Of a stretch of 64,000 nucleotides of DNA, positions 22,704-33,710 are shown in pieces; within the stretch, counting starts at the first letter, position 1; each line of letters starts with the position of its first letter. The stretch covers positions 52,154,354-52,218,353 of the forward strand of contig NC_065536.1 of the NCBI RefSeq assembly GCF_932294415.1. Direction: 5' to 3'. This DNA is from Quercus robur (Eukaryota; Streptophyta; Magnoliopsida; Fagales; Fagaceae). The notes below the pieces were generated by a model that saw only the letters and a list, made by a program, of their open reading frames with translations, was not told the DNA's origin and searched no databases. The translations under genes were made by a program, and so were the position numbers.

Positions 22704-23211
22704 TAAGAGTAGTATAATTATTGGTTTTTAGTTACACATGTCAAAGTGACATTAGACGTGTAGAGAAATCAAAGAAAGAACGGTAAAACAAATCTTTGTT
22801 CGAAATTGATGCATTTCATTGATTTCATGGTTAATATTAATTTTAAAAGACCTTTAACTGTCTCACACTCTATACATATCCTGTGTCATCGTGTTAAATG
22901 AGGATATTTATAAATAAATAAATAAAATATTGTGGACATTCTATATGAAAGTGTATACCTTGTGCGCATAGGATTATAGGAAGTGTGAAACAAATATTTT
23001 TAAAAACAGTTCTGGTTTACACAAGTACGGTCTGCCGTGGTTGAGAAGATGGTAGGAACGGCATGTCGTTTATTATGAATTGAGATGTTGGTTACTTTTT
23101 TTCCCTCAACCGGTTTTGAGTCGTTTGGACTAAAAAGTAGTCAATTTTGTCATATCAGAAGTTACTAGAAATTCTCTGCCCATAGGGGATCTTCATTTAT
23201 CCAAGCTAAGG

Positions 23212-23281
23212 TTTCTGGATTTCTCGAGAAACCAAAACCTTCTACACTACTCTCCCAATGTGGCAATGTACTTTCCAGAAA
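23212..23281 (+). promoter_or_regulatory. Heat-shock elements of the small HSP gene
   Basis: At 23212-23231 four contiguous 5-bp modules read tTTCt gGATt tCTCg aGAAa, an alternating nTTCn/nGAAn array with two imperfect modules. At 23272-23281 two perfect modules read tTTCc aGAAa. An AT-rich TTTAAATATTT about 16 bp further on could serve as TATA box. Heat-shock factors bind such arrays, which fits the gene downstream. Confidence 0.75.
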
Positions 23282-23396
23282 CCTCATCACTTCCCTTTAA
23301 ATATTTGGTCCCCAACTCTTATTCTCATCAAAATCTTTGCCTCACATCTACTAGACTACTAGCAACAACCTTAAACACCCTAACCATTTCTTCATC

Positions 23397-24509
23397 ATGT
23401 CCCAAGCTGTTTCAAATTTGAGCCTCTCTTTGCCTCTGCCATGTGGAAGAGCCAGTAATTCTTATAAGCCTCTATGTTCAACACTCCCCCACTTTTTCAA
23501 ACCAATTGGCTGCAGAGGTTTAAGCCTCAGGGCCATGGCAGGGGAGACCAAAGACAATCTTGACCACTTGCAGAGAACCAACAGCAAGCAACAGCAACCT
23601 AACCCCAAGAGCCGAGTTGCGCCTGTTGCACCCATAGGTAACTATATCCAAACTCAATCTTAGTTTAGTTACCTTCTTTTTTTCTTTTTTCTTTTCGATG
23701 TAGGTACTGGGAAATATTACTATCAGAGAAAGATCTTCTACATACAACTATGTATAACACAAGATGTAAGGGAAAGGAGTGACATAACATATCAAAATAC
23801 ATTAGTTTAGACGAAACACCAAAAAAACAGCTAAAAATAACACTTTGTGGCCAAATCTATTAGCCATTGTTGGTTTATTACTTTATTTATTTTATATTTA
23901 GTAATTGGGGTGGAGGGATTTGAATTTTGCACTTATTCTTAGTATTAGCCCAGCTAATCTTAATCTTTCATGAACTTAGTACTATAATTGTTGGGTACTG
24001 ATTTATTTGTTTTTTTATTTTAATTTGTGTGTACATATGCAGGGTTGTGGGATCGATTTCCATCAGCAAGGACAGTGCAGCAGATGATGGAGACGATGGA
24101 AAGAATGATGGAGGACCCATTTACCTACTCTAGTGGGTGGGCATCACCTGTGCCTAGTGAGGGAAGAGGGTACAGTAGGGGAAGGACACCATGGGAGATC
24201 AAGGAGGGTGAGAGTGAGTACAAGATGAGGTTTGACATGCCTGGTATGGCAAAGGAAGATGTGAAGGTCTGTGTGGAGGAGAATATGCTGGTTTTGAAGG
24301 CTGAGAAGGTGCTCAAAAACGAAGGTCAGGATAATAAGGAAGAAGAAGAGTGGTCTGCTAAGAGCTATGGGAAGTATAGCTGTAGGATTGCTTTGCCAGA
24401 TAATATTCAGTTTGAGAAAATTAAGGCAGAGGTGAAAGATGGGGTTTTGTATATAACTATTCCTAAGGCTAACAGGCCTGGCAAAGTTTTGGACATCAGT
24501 GTTGAATGA
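23397..24509 (+). CDS. HSP21: Chloroplast small heat shock protein (HSP21-like)
   Basis: Two exons, 23397-23637 and 24043-24509 (GT-AG intron, phase 1), give 235 residues. Small heat shock proteins bind unfolding client proteins without ATP. The N-terminus is rich in Ser, Leu and basic residues and lacks acidic ones for about 48 residues, as in a chloroplast transit peptide. A Met-rich amphipathic segment (QQMMETMERMMEDPF, ~93-107) is the hallmark of plastid HSP21. The alpha-crystallin domain runs from about 129 to 220, with 'DMPGMAKEDVKV' and the conserved 'DGVLYITIPK'. The tail ends VLDISVE, with an I-x-V motif of the kind used in oligomer contacts. Length fits the family (Arabidopsis HSP21 is about 227). 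Heat-shock elements lie upstream. Plastid HSP21 is known to protect thylakoid functions in heat. The gene looks complete. Confidence 0.93.
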
Positions 24510-26406
24510 AAATTTGTGTGCTAGAGTAAATGTATGCTTTTTCTGTTTTGTTTTTTAATGAATTTTAGCAAATGTCTTTCAAAGTTATAGGCGTAAAGAG
24601 AATCATTTGCAAATTTAAGGTGTATTTACTTCATTTTGGATTTATTTAGCTATGTTTTGGATGCTATTTCCTGTTTATGACTTAATGCGAAGGTCTGCAA
24701 AGCAATTGTGAGTGTGTGTGTGTAACCTTAGTTTCTAGTAGTCTATATTTTTCCTCAAGGGCCCTTGTGAATATGATTGAATTTCTTAATCATGTAATAG
24801 TAAAAGGTAGCTTCTGAAGACATTGTGAAAACTACATTTCACAACATGACAACAAACACTGGCCCTTTATCACAGACGCTTGAGGCTTCCAGAGTGTTCA
24901 ATGCCTCGGGACTTTTTCTTGAACATTCTATTTAATCTTCGGTCTCCTAATTAAAACAAGTTTAAGGTAATGTGAGCAAGTTTGCATGATTGTAGCAGCA
25001 CTAACATGCCAAACAATATAACTTGACAGGCTGCAATATCTAATTTCTTTGGTAATAATGGAGGCAATTTTGAGATTACGGAAACCTTGATACTGAGAAT
25101 GTAAGTAAATAAAAATTTTATGCGAATTAGAAATTTAAAAAATAATAATAATTACACATGAAAGACAAAGATTTACTTGTTCTGCCTCTATATTCACAGA
25201 CAAAGTATAAGAAAGTTACAATAAAATAATAGTAATAAGGAGACTCTCATAAATCCCAAACTCATTAAATCCAAACTCCAAATAGTTCATCATAAGAATT
25301 CCTAATTCTATAAACATGGTGGGCAAAATATAAACTTAGATGGATAATTAGCTAATCCAGAGCCCAAAATCAAAGTTGAAGGCAAGATTACAAAAGTGAA
25401 AGGTGTTAGGCACTAAGCTAAAAGTCGGTCTTAAAAGATTAATTTAATAGTCATATCATGTTATGAAAATTCAAACATACAACTTTCTCAAAAAAAAAAA
25501 AAAAAAAAAAAATCAAACATACAATACATATCATGCCATCATCATACCATGAACATACTATCAAAATAGTTTTGACAATCATAACTAGAATTATACGTTC
25601 ATCATTCATAAAAAAAATTAAAAAAAAAATCATCAAAAAAGAATTATATGTTCATCGTATTTGTCATAATCACAAATCATCATACCACGCTCAGATTTGA
25701 GCATGTGTGCTTATCAAATATAATAATAACATGTCATATTTCATCATATTGTAGCTTTATTTTAAGAGAATATTCACTAATTATCCAACCTATTCCATCA
25801 AGACGTGGCATGTTTATATCAGGTAGAAAACTAAAAGAGGTTTAGCCGTTTAGGGCTATATCTGTATGCATTGCCTCACATAAAGGACTAGTGGTAAATT
25901 ACTATTAAGAATGAGTGCTCCTTCCTCTTAAGTCAATTCACAACCTTCTCACTCAAGGATCCATTTAGTTGGGAGATGGAAAAATAGGAGAATAGGAAAT
26001 AAGGAGGGGATGAAAAAGTGAGAAGATGAAAGAGACTTTAGAAGCTATTTGGTTTCAAAAAGTGGTGCATCCACTTTTCATTTTCTTTATTCTATATTCA
26101 AATTCTGAATTTGAATATAGAAAAAATCATTTATTTTCACATTTGGTAATATTTGATAAGTTGTTTTAAATACATAATTTGGGTATAGGATACATCATAT
26201 TTTAGTTTGGTCATTGTTTTTTATTTTATTTTTTTAAGTAATTTTTCTCACTTACACACACTTATCACTCAAAAAAAGTAACTTTGTATTTTCATAATAT
26301 TTACCAATGTGTCTCTACATTCATATTCATAGAAAACAAAAATGCTAAAAAGCTATTTTTATTTTTTGTATTCAAATTCAACTTTTAGGATACTGAAAAT
26401 GAAAAT
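24510..26406. other. Intergenic stretch between the HSP gene and gypsy element 2
   Basis: The first ~100 bp is the likely 3' UTR of the HSP gene. The rest is AT-rich, with a poly-A tract near 25490-25512, and a purine-rich block at ~25965-26035 ('ggagatggaaaaatagg') that resembles the ends of the TIR elements at 39400-41916. No gene or RNA seen. Confidence 0.55.
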
Positions 26407-27186
26407 TGTAGGGGTAAAATTCCCAAGTCAACAATGGGCCTTGGGCCCCGCACGGAGTCTAGCCATGACCAAAAGGGAAAAGGGGGACCAAAAGACTTCC
26501 AGCCCAACCCTGTTGAGCCCAACTTATTTAAAAGACGTTCGAGGAGGAATGTCTCCTCGGACACACCAAATACGGGCCCAATATGCGCCCCATCCACAGT
26601 GAAGAATCATCTCAAACAAATGTGGGTAGTAGGATGAGCTTCATAAAGCAGGAAGAAGGAAGAAAATGTAAGACGTCCAAGGGGAAACCACAATTGCCGC
26701 ATTAAATGCAAGGAAGCTACTTTTCCAGTCGCATTAATGTGGAGAAGACAGGCGAATAGTGTTACATTGGCCAATGCAACTCACAGAAAGATAAGGTGGA
26801 TGTCCAATGGGACAGGCACTCAAGTGAAGGTCCAAATGGTTAACAAGTGTAAGACTCTTATCAATTTAAGGAGGCTATATAAGAGAAGGAAATCCCCATG
26901 AAGAAGGGATCGAAAATTGGAGAAGAGAAAGAAGAGAGCGAGAGAGAGGAATGCTGTAGTCTTTAATCATAACAAGAGGTGCACCCATACGTCTCTTCAG
27001 ACCGAGTATTCCGTGGACATAAAGGAGATAGTCTTACGTTCAGACTGCTGCATGGCATACAATTAACTAACGTTCACTTCGTCCAGCCCTAGTTCTGTAA
27101 CCCACTCTCTACAAATTCATTGTCTAGGGTCCTTTGGGCCAGATCCACTTACTTGCTGGGCCTGGGCCCCAAAAACTGACCCTACA
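26407..27186 (+). repeat. 5' LTR of element 2
   Basis: 780 bp from TGTAGGGGTAAAATTCC to ACTGACCCTACA. It contains the hairpin TTCGAGGAG...CTCCTCGGA near 26530-26556 and a TATA-like GGCTATATAAGAG near 26873. Confidence 0.92.
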
Positions 27187-27204
27187 ATTGGCGTCGTCTG
27201 TGGG
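27187..27204 (+). other. Primer binding site of element 2
   Basis: TGGCGTCGTCTGTGGGG begins two bases after the LTR end, matching the element 1 site at all but a few positions. Presumed the same tRNA primer. Confidence 0.55.
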
Positions 27205-27239
27205 GAAACTTGTGTCTCGACAAGTGAAACTGTAAGAAA

Positions 27240-28560
27240 TGGAAGGATCAGGTCCGCGCCAAACCGGACGTGCAGATTCCCAACAGCAGGACAATTTTTT
27301 GAATCTCGAACGGGAGAAAGATCAAAACAAGCAACGAGAGGGCAGTGTGAACACCTCTCACACAAGCAGGAGCCGCTCGAAAGGGAAAGGTCATGCATCC
27401 CATAAGCAAAACGATCGAAAAGCTTTACAGTAAGAAATTGATGATTTGAAGAAGAAGCTGTGCCAAGCGCAGCGAAAATATCCTTCACCTGGCTCGGACA
27501 CTAGCAGTGATGAGGATAATGAATACAGGTGGAGATCAAGAACCCCTCCAAGCGAGACTTTTTCCTATGAGGAAGAGCGACCTCGCAAATGTGGCCACAA
27601 AAGCCCATCTTACCAAGGCCTGGCCAACGATGCCATGAGCAAGGCCCTGGATCGCATCTCCCAGTCGCCTTTCACGCGTAGAATAGAGGGGGCAGAGCTT
27701 CCTCGGCGGTTCCATCAACCAACATTTTTCATATACAATGGTCGGACTGACCCAGTAGAGCATGTAAGCCAATTTAACCAGAGGATGGTTGTCCATTCCA
27801 GAGACGATGCGTTAATGTGTAAGGTGTTTCCGTCTAGCCTGGGACCTATGGCGATGAGATGGTTTGATGACCTTAAGCCAAATTCCATAAATTCCTTTAA
27901 GCAGCTGACATAGGCTTTTGGTTCCTGCTTCATCACCAGCAGCAGAGTCCCTCGGCCCCTAGATTCCCTCCTATCCTTGTCCATGCGAGAAGGAGAAACA
28001 CTGAAGGCTTATTCAGACAGGTACTGGGAAATGTATAATGAGATAGAGGGAAACTACGACGATGTCGCCATTAGTACGTTCAAGAGGGGCTTGCCGACGG
28101 AGCATGGCTTAAGGAAATCCCTGACTGGGAAACCGGTCACTAGCATGCGCCAACTCATGGATAGAATTGACAAGTACAAAAGGGTCGAGGAGGACCAGCA
28201 GATGGGGAAGGGTATAGCGAAGGTTGTCCCTCAAGAAATGAGAGACTTCAGGTCTGACCGCTTTAACAGTAGTAACAGGCCGAGAAGAGACTACGCGGAA
28301 CAGTCTGGATCCACTGGGGCACAGGCAGTCCATGCTGTGTTCCGAGAACCATTACACAAGATCCTAGAGAAGGTGAAGTACGAACCATTCTTTCAATGGC
28401 CGAGTAGGATGGCAGGTGACCCCTCAAAACGTAACCAGAATCTGTATTGCGCGTACCACCAAGAGCCGGGTCACCTCACTGATGATTGTAGGAATCTGAA
28501 AAACCACTTGGACCAGCTAGTCCGAGAGGGGAAGTTGAGACATTTATTACATCACCCTGT
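27240..28560 (+). pseudogene. gag region of element 2 (fossil)
   Basis: Gag-like, close to element 1: 'MRWFDDLKPNSINSFKQLT', 'GLPTEHGLRKSLTGKPV', and a zinc knuckle of pattern C-x2-H-x4-H-x4-C ('CAYHQEPGHLTDDC'). Part of a decayed element. Confidence 0.85.
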
Positions 28561-28789
28561 GGGATGGCAGGAACAATCAAACAACGAAACCAGACAAAAC
28601 GTATTGAGGTCGTCCATTGGCACAATAAATGTCATCCTCGCCGCACCTGGAAGGACCGGATCCAATCCTTTCAGAGTAATATCAGTGGGCAGGCTCCCGT
28701 CTGAAGCCGATGACAGGGAATCTAAAAGGGCCAGAGCGAGTCCCACGCCCTTAATCGGATTCTCGGATGAGGACAAACTGGGAACCCTT

Positions 28790-29150
28790 CAACCCCACGA
28801 CGACGCCCTAGTCGTCACACTCAGAATTGGGGGTTATGACGTCAAGAGGGTGCTAGTTGACCAAGGCAGCGTCGTGGAAATAATGTATCCCGACTTGTAT
28901 AAAGGATTGAACCTGAAGCCAGAGGACCTGTCGGCATACGACTCCCCTTTGGTCAGTTTTGAAGGAAAAACAGTCACCTCGAAAGGCATGATCAGGCTGC
29001 CTGTACAAATAGACTCAAACGTGGTGGAAGTGAACTTCATTGTGGTAGATGCATATTCCCCCTACACAGCTATCGTGGCCCGACCATGGCTTCATGCACT
29101 AGGGGCTGTGCCATCAACCCTACACCAAAAAGTGAAGTATCCGTCAGGAG
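28790..29150 (+). pseudogene. Aspartic protease region of element 2 (fossil)
   Basis: Retroviral-type protease region with 'VLVDQGSVVEIMYPDLYKGL' and 'NFIVVDAYSPYTAIVARPW', aligned with the protease region of element 1. Confidence 0.77.
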
Positions 29151-29479
29151 GTCAAGTCAAAGAAATAATAGGGAACCAAGCGATGGCCAGGCAATGCATG
29201 ATGTCCGCAATCTCACGACGACCAAATAGTGAACCTTCCACCTCAGCCGAGAACGGTTTATAGCAATTAATGACCCCGGTCCTAGCTTTGAGTGGTGGAG
29301 GACCAGCCATGGAGGTGAGTTGTGAGGATCTGGAGAAAGTACTCGTCGGATTAGACCCCGAGAGGTTTTTTCAGGTCGGCTCAGAATTACCGCCCCAAGA
29401 GAAGTCAACACTAATTGATTTTCTCCGACAGAACGTGGACGTATTCGCCTGGGATCCCTACGAGGCCCCTGGGGTTGAC

Positions 29480-30190
29480 TCAGATCTCATCTGCCATCAC
29501 CTTAATGTTAACCCGGCCATAACGCCTAAGAAGCAGCCTCCTCGGCGACCGTCGAAAGAACATGCAAACGCTGTGAGAGAGGAGGTCACAAAATTGAAGA
29601 AAGCAAGGGCTATCAAGGAGGTATTCTACCCCAAATGGTTAGCCAACACGGTCATGGTAAAAAAGAAGAACGGGAAATGGCGGGTCTGCGTAGACTTCAT
29701 GGACTTAAACAAGGCCTGCCCAAATGATCCCTTCCCCATGCCACGGATAGACCGATTGGTAGATTCGACCGTCGGACACCCCCGAATGAGTTTTTTGGAC
29801 ACCTTCCAGGGCTACCATCAGATACCCCTGGCCGTTGAGGACCAAGAAAAAACTACTTTTGTCACCTCCGTTGGAAATTATCATTATAAGGTGATGCCCT
29901 TTGGCTTAAAGAATGCCGGGTCGACCTACCAAAGGATGATGACCAGGATGTTTGAACAGCAGATGGGAAAGAGCATTGAAGTTTATATAGATGACATGGT
30001 GGTAAAAAGCAAATTGGTGGCCGACCACGTTAGAGACCTCGGCGACATCTTTCGAATTCTGAGAAAGTACAAGCTATGACTTAACGCGTCCAAGTGTTCA
30101 TTTGGGGTGGGATCAAGGAAATTCTTAGGTTACATGATGACCCACCGAGGCATCGAAGTCAACCCTGACCAAATTAAGGCTATACATAGC
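29480..30190 (+). pseudogene. Reverse transcriptase region of element 2 (fossil)
   Basis: Ty3/gypsy RT motifs 'GKWRVCVDFMDLNKACPND', 'SFLDTFQGYHQIPL', 'VYIDDMVVKS' and 'FLGYMMTHRGIEV'. Confidence 0.92.
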
Positions 30191-30329
30191 CTACAACCAC
30201 CTCGGAATCCCAAAGAGGTCCAAAAGCTCACCAGTATGATCGTCGCTTTAAACCGTTTCATTTCCCGCTCAGCAGACAGATGCAGACCCTTTTTCCTCCT
30301 ATTAAACAAGTGGAAGGGCTTCAAGTGGA

Positions 30330-31240
30330 CCGAGGAGTGTGATTTAGCTTTCCAACAGCTTAAGGATTACATCGCCCGACCACCAATTATGTCCAGTCCT
30401 GAGGCCGACGAGGTGCTATTCGCCTACATTGCAGTGGCCTCTCATACAGTGAGCTTAGTGCTAATCCGAGAAGACAATGGCACGCAACGGCCCGTCTATT
30501 ACGTGAGCAAATCACTGCACGAGGCAGAAACACGTTACCTCCCTCTCGAAAAAGCCATCTTGACAATCGTACAAGCCATGCGAAAGCTCCCCCACTATTT
30601 CCAGGCACACACTGTGGTTGTGCTAACTCAACTTCCGTTGAGATCCATTCTTTGCAGCGCCGACTACACAGGCAGAATTGCAAAATGGGGAACGATTCTG
30701 GGCGCCTTCGACATTAGGTACATGCCTTGCACCGCTGTGAAAGGTCAGGTCCTCGCCGATCTGGTAGCCGAATTTGCGGAGCCCACATTAGAAGGAAAGG
30801 AAGGGTCAGAATCACTAAGTCCTGATGGGAAACTGATCAGCACAATCTCTCAGCAGGAACACAATTGGTGGAAAGCACACGTCGACAGTGCAGCCAATCA
30901 AAGGGGCTCAGGAGTGGGGCTCGTTCTGATCTCCCCCAAGGGGATAACCATCAAAAAATCGCTGAGGCTTGGATTCTCCGCCACGAATAACGAAGTCGAG
31001 TATGAGGCACTATTGGAAGGAATGTCAATGATTTCGAAACTAGGTGGAAAATTCGTGAACATGTTCTCGGATTCGAGACTCATCGTGGCACAAGTAAACG
31101 GGGAGCTGGAGGCGAAGGATGAAAGAATGTAAGAGTACTTAGTCCAAGTTAAACGCCTGCAGACCCATTTTTGTCACTTCAATCTATTGCATGTGTCAAG
31201 AAGCGGGAACACCCATGCTGATTCTTTTGCAACGCTAGCC
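30330..31240 (+). pseudogene. Dual RNase H region of element 2 (fossil)
   Basis: First RNase H 'RPVYYVSKSLHEAETRYLPL' and 'YFQAHTVVVLTQLPLRS', then the second RNase H with 'AANQRGSGVGLVLISPKG' and 'SATNNEVEYEALLEGMS'. Same order as in element 1, confirming Tat membership. Confidence 0.85.
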
Positions 31241-31499
31241 ACCTCCTCGGCTCAACCACTTCCCCGGGTCATTCTCGTAGAAGATCTCTACCGCCTAACG
31301 ATGACGAGGGCCAATGAAATACGGGTTCACAACGTTAGGGCTGGGCCTAGTTGGATGGACCCTCTAGTGCTGTTCTTAAAGCACGATACTTTACCAGATG
31401 ATAAGAACGAGGCCGACAAGATTAGAAGGAAGGCCTCACGATTCTAGTTGTCCGAGGACTCCAAACTGTACAGGTGCTCATTCTCAGGGCAGTACTTGC

Positions 31500-32540
31500 T
31501 GTGTGTGCACCCAGAGGCCACTGAACTCATCCTGGAGGAATTACACGAAGGAATTTATGGAAGTCATACGAGGGGTAGGTCCCTATCCCATAGGGCCATA
31601 ACGCAGGGTTACTGGTGGCCGAGCATGCAGAAAGAGGCGCAGGAATATGTGAAGAAGTGCGACTAGTGTCAAAGGTTCGCTCCGAATATACACCAGCCTG
31701 GCAGAAACCTTAACCCGCTGTCCAGCCCTTGGCCATTCGCACAGTGGGGCCTAGACATCCTGGGACCATTTCCCAAAGCGGCAGGGAACAAGAGATTTAT
31801 TCTCGTCGGCATAGATTATTTCATGAAATGGGTTGAAGCCGAGACGCTAGCGAATATTAGGGACGTTGATGCTAAGCAATTTATTTGGAAAAATATCGTC
31901 ACTAGATTCGGGATACCTCACACACTGATCTCGGACAACGGCCTCCAGTTTGATAGTAAAGCTTTCAGAAGGTACTGTAGTGAGCTGGGAATTACCAATA
32001 AATACTCCACACCAGCTTACCCGCAGGGCAATGGGCAGGCGGAGGCCGTCAACAAAACTATAGTGAACGGGCTGAAAAAGAGATTAGACGACGCGAAAGG
32101 GAGATGGGTCGAAGAGTTGGCCCATGTCTTGTGGACATACCGCACCACGCCTCGCAGGTCCACAGGGGAAACCCCCTTTTCGATGACCTATGGGGCCGAG
32201 GTTGTCATTCCACTGGAGGTAAACTTCCCAACACAAAGGACCACTGCATTCTGCCCCGGTGCCAACAACAGACTTCTGGAAAAAAGCTTGGACCTCATTA
32301 AGGAAAGAAGGGAAAGCGCAATGGTCCAGCTTGCCCACTATCAGCAAAAGTTCAAGCAAGGTTACGATGCCAAGGTGAAGCTGAGGCCCTTGGTGCCTGG
32401 GGATCTGGTACTGAGGAAGGTCTTTGGCACTGCAAGAAACCCTGTGTGAGGGAAACTCAGACCAAATTGGGAAGGCCCATATTGTATCACCTCCATAGCC
32501 GGCATAGAAGCCTACTTTTTGGAAGATTTGGATGAACACG
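31500..32540 (+). pseudogene. Integrase region of element 2 (fossil)
   Basis: Zinc-binding part 'HEGIYGSHTRGRSLSHRA' followed by the core 'RFGIPHTLISDNGLQFDS' and 'YPQGNGQAEAVNKTIVNG', and the C-terminal 'LRPLVPGDLVLRKVF'. No chromodomain. Confidence 0.87.
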
Positions 32541-32558
32541 TAGTGCCACGCCTTTGGA

Positions 32559-33440
32559 CTAAGTGTTAAACAGAACCAAAGTCCTGCCTGACTCCTCGGA
32601 CCACAGACTTGGAGGAAATTAACCTCGAAACCATTTTCGCTAAGTGTTAAACAGAACCCAAGTACTGCCTGGCTCCTCGGACCACAGGCTTGGGGGAAAT
32701 TAACCTTGAAGCCATTTTCGCTAAGTGTTAAACAGAACCCAAGTACTGTCTGGCTCCTCAGACCACAAGCTTGGGGGAAATTAACCTTGAAGCCAATTTC
32801 GCTAAGTGTTAAACAGAATCCAAGTACTGCTTGGCTCCTCGGAACACATGCTTAGGGGAAATTAACAGTTCTATCAGTTTCGCTAAGTGTTAAACAGAAC
32901 TCAAGTACTGCCTAGCTCCTCGGACCACAGGCTTGGGGGAAATTAACCTTGAAGTCATTTTCGCTAAGTGTTAAACAGAACCCAAGTACTGCTTGGCTCC
33001 TCGGACCACAGGCTTAGGGGAAATTAACCTTGAAGCCAGTTTCGCTAAGTGTTAAACAGAACCCAAGTACTGCCTGGCTCCTCGGACCACAGGCTTTGGG
33101 GAAATTAACCTTGAAACCAGTTTCGCTAAGTGTTAAACAGAACCCAAGTACCGCCTGGCTCCTCGGAACACATGCTTGGGGGAAATTAACAGTTCTAGTA
33201 GTTTCGCTAAGTGTTAAACAGAACCCAAGTACTGCCTGGCTCCTCGAACCACAGGCTTGGGGGAAATTAACCTTGAAGCCATTTTCACTAAGTATTAAAC
33301 AGAACCCAAGTACTGCTTGGCTCCTCGGACCACATGCTTGGGGGAAATTAACAACTCTATCATTTCTCGCTAAGTATTAGATAGAATCCAAGTCCTGCCT
33401 GGTCCCTCAGATCACAGGCTTTGAGGAAGTTAACCTGGGA
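32559..33440 (+). repeat. 81-bp tandem array between integrase and the antisense gene, element 2
   Basis: Eleven head-to-tail units of about 81 bp, the last one degraded. A typical unit contains TGTTAAACAGAACCCAAG, CTCCTCGGACCACAGG and CTTGGGGGAAATTAAC. CCCAAG and CTTGGG in each unit are inverted repeats. The array is homologous to the one in element 1, where the stem reads CCTAAG/CTTAGG. Confidence 0.93.
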
Positions 33441-33710
33441 GCAGTTTTACTTAGTCGTTGACTATCATTTTTTACTCATTGATTATCATTTTTTACACAT
33501 TCACTCTTTCATGCTTGGTTCTCAACAGTTAGTAGCAAAGTAGATATTCATTTATAATGAAAGCAGAAAGATATCAGTGCAACAAAATCTAAAGGAAAAT
33601 GACATCATTCATTGAAATCCAAAAGTGTTCTTCCACATACATTAACAGTGCAAAATGTAAGGATTAAAGAAAATAGCTACAGATAAAGTCCTACACTACT
33701 TTCCTAAATC

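Larger units (their letters stand above)
18720..23200. other. Intergenic stretch with repeats, no gene supported
   Basis: No convincing coding region. It holds a TC microsatellite (~19545-19573), a small Tourist-like MITE, GA runs (~20332-20359, ~22303-22331), SINE copies and a larger degraded TIR element, listed separately. An open frame at 19617-19847 matches nothing I know and runs into the MITE, so I leave it out. Confidence 0.6.

Noticed and set aside
33030-33380. 116-residue open frame with a 27-residue repeat
   Set aside because: It is a by-product of the 81-bp array (81 = 27 codons). Neither the frame nor the start is shared with the element 1 array, so I do not call it a gene.
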